Of a stretch of DNA of 45,091 nt, positions 44,980-45,091 are shown one piece after another. Both the position numbers and the translations under genes were made by a program. Below the pieces are notes generated by a model. It did no database searches. It was given only the letters and a program-made list of their open reading frames with translations, and was not told the origin of the DNA. Source of the DNA: VRUE01 sp040508545 (GTDB taxonomy: Bacteria > Actinomycetota > Thermoleophilia > Solirubrobacterales > 70-9); assembly GCA_040508545.1 (NCBI GenBank), contig JBEVMR010000037.1, positions 1 through 45,091 on the forward strand, written 5' to 3'. Each line of letters begins with the position of its first letter. The stretch's first letter is position 1.

Positions 44980-45091
44980 ATGCTCTCGCCACTACGCAAC
45001 CGCTTCGGCATCCCGGGCGTGATCTCGGTGATCGCCCTCGTCTTCGCGATGTTCGGCGGCGCTTACGCCGCCTCGAACTCAGAAGGCGGCA
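44980..45091 (+). CDS. Secreted protein, N-terminus only (cut by window end)
   Basis: 37 codons visible from ATG, preceded by AAGGAGA. The visible N-terminus LRNRFGIPGVISVIALVFAM, then FGGAYAASNS, is a signal peptide of a type I recall from Thermoleophilia secreted proteins that continue into collagen-like Gly-Pro repeats. The rest lies outside the window, so the product is unproven. Confidence 0.75.
   Translation, partial: MLSPLRNRFGIPGVISVIALVFAMFGGAYAASNSEGG

Overview
The window looks like chromosomal DNA of a high-GC actinobacterium, probably of class Thermoleophilia (Solirubrobacterales-like). The reasons are the dnaK-grpE-dnaJ-hspR-clpB order, an actinobacterial-type inositol-3-phosphate synthase next to a CDP-alcohol phosphatidyltransferase, frequent GTG/TTG starts, dense ATGA/TGATG stop-start overlaps, and a last partial gene whose N-terminus I recall from that class. 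The taxonomic call is inference; no rRNA gene is present.

Core region 1 (1-27.7 kb). A minus-strand heat-shock operon runs dnaK (9195) > grpE > dnaJ > hspR > clpB (2636), followed by a membrane-anchored protein and a three-domain secreted cell-wall hydrolase. Divergent to it is a secreted His-rich EEP-family protein. Next come a membrane cytochrome c, endonuclease III, and an Asp-nucleophile alpha/beta hydrolase. A plus-strand inositol-lipid block follows: PAP2 membrane protein, CDP-alcohol phosphatidyltransferase, Ino1, and a PimA-like/PHP fusion. After that are a divergent uracil-DNA-glycosylase-like protein and a minus-strand run (RumA-type RNA methyltransferase, LLM oxidoreductase, secreted protein). 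The block ends with a phasin-like Lys/Ala-rich protein, an EEP enzyme, argF, lgt, prmC, lysS, a CDF metal exporter and a divergent SDR.

Accessory region (27.7-43 kb). It opens with a tRNA-Glu whose D-loop carries an extra 6-bp hairpin. Then come an XRE regulator beside a 16-bp perfect palindrome, a two-gene regulatory pair, and an IS110-family element with a structured upstream segment (candidate bridge RNA). A small K+ channel and an alpha/beta hydrolase bracketed by imperfect direct repeats follow, then a large stem-loop and an excisionase/tyrosine integrase pair. Two defence modules lie head to head: a Kiwa-like kwaA-kwaB pair (minus) and a three-gene operon of DNA methyltransferase, Z1-domain ATPase and small conserved protein (plus). 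The second is the best candidate for an incompletely described system. Base composition is visibly less GC-rich here, most clearly in the Z1 gene. The region continues with a VOC protein, a DUF4143-type ATPase, a truncated GNAT gene, a poorly supported ORF and a HigBA-like toxin-antitoxin pair.

Right edge (43-45 kb). A CotH-type secreted protein is split from its signal peptide by an apparent one-base frameshift at a short homopolymer. The window ends inside a secreted protein of a type I associate with collagen-like repeats in Thermoleophilia.
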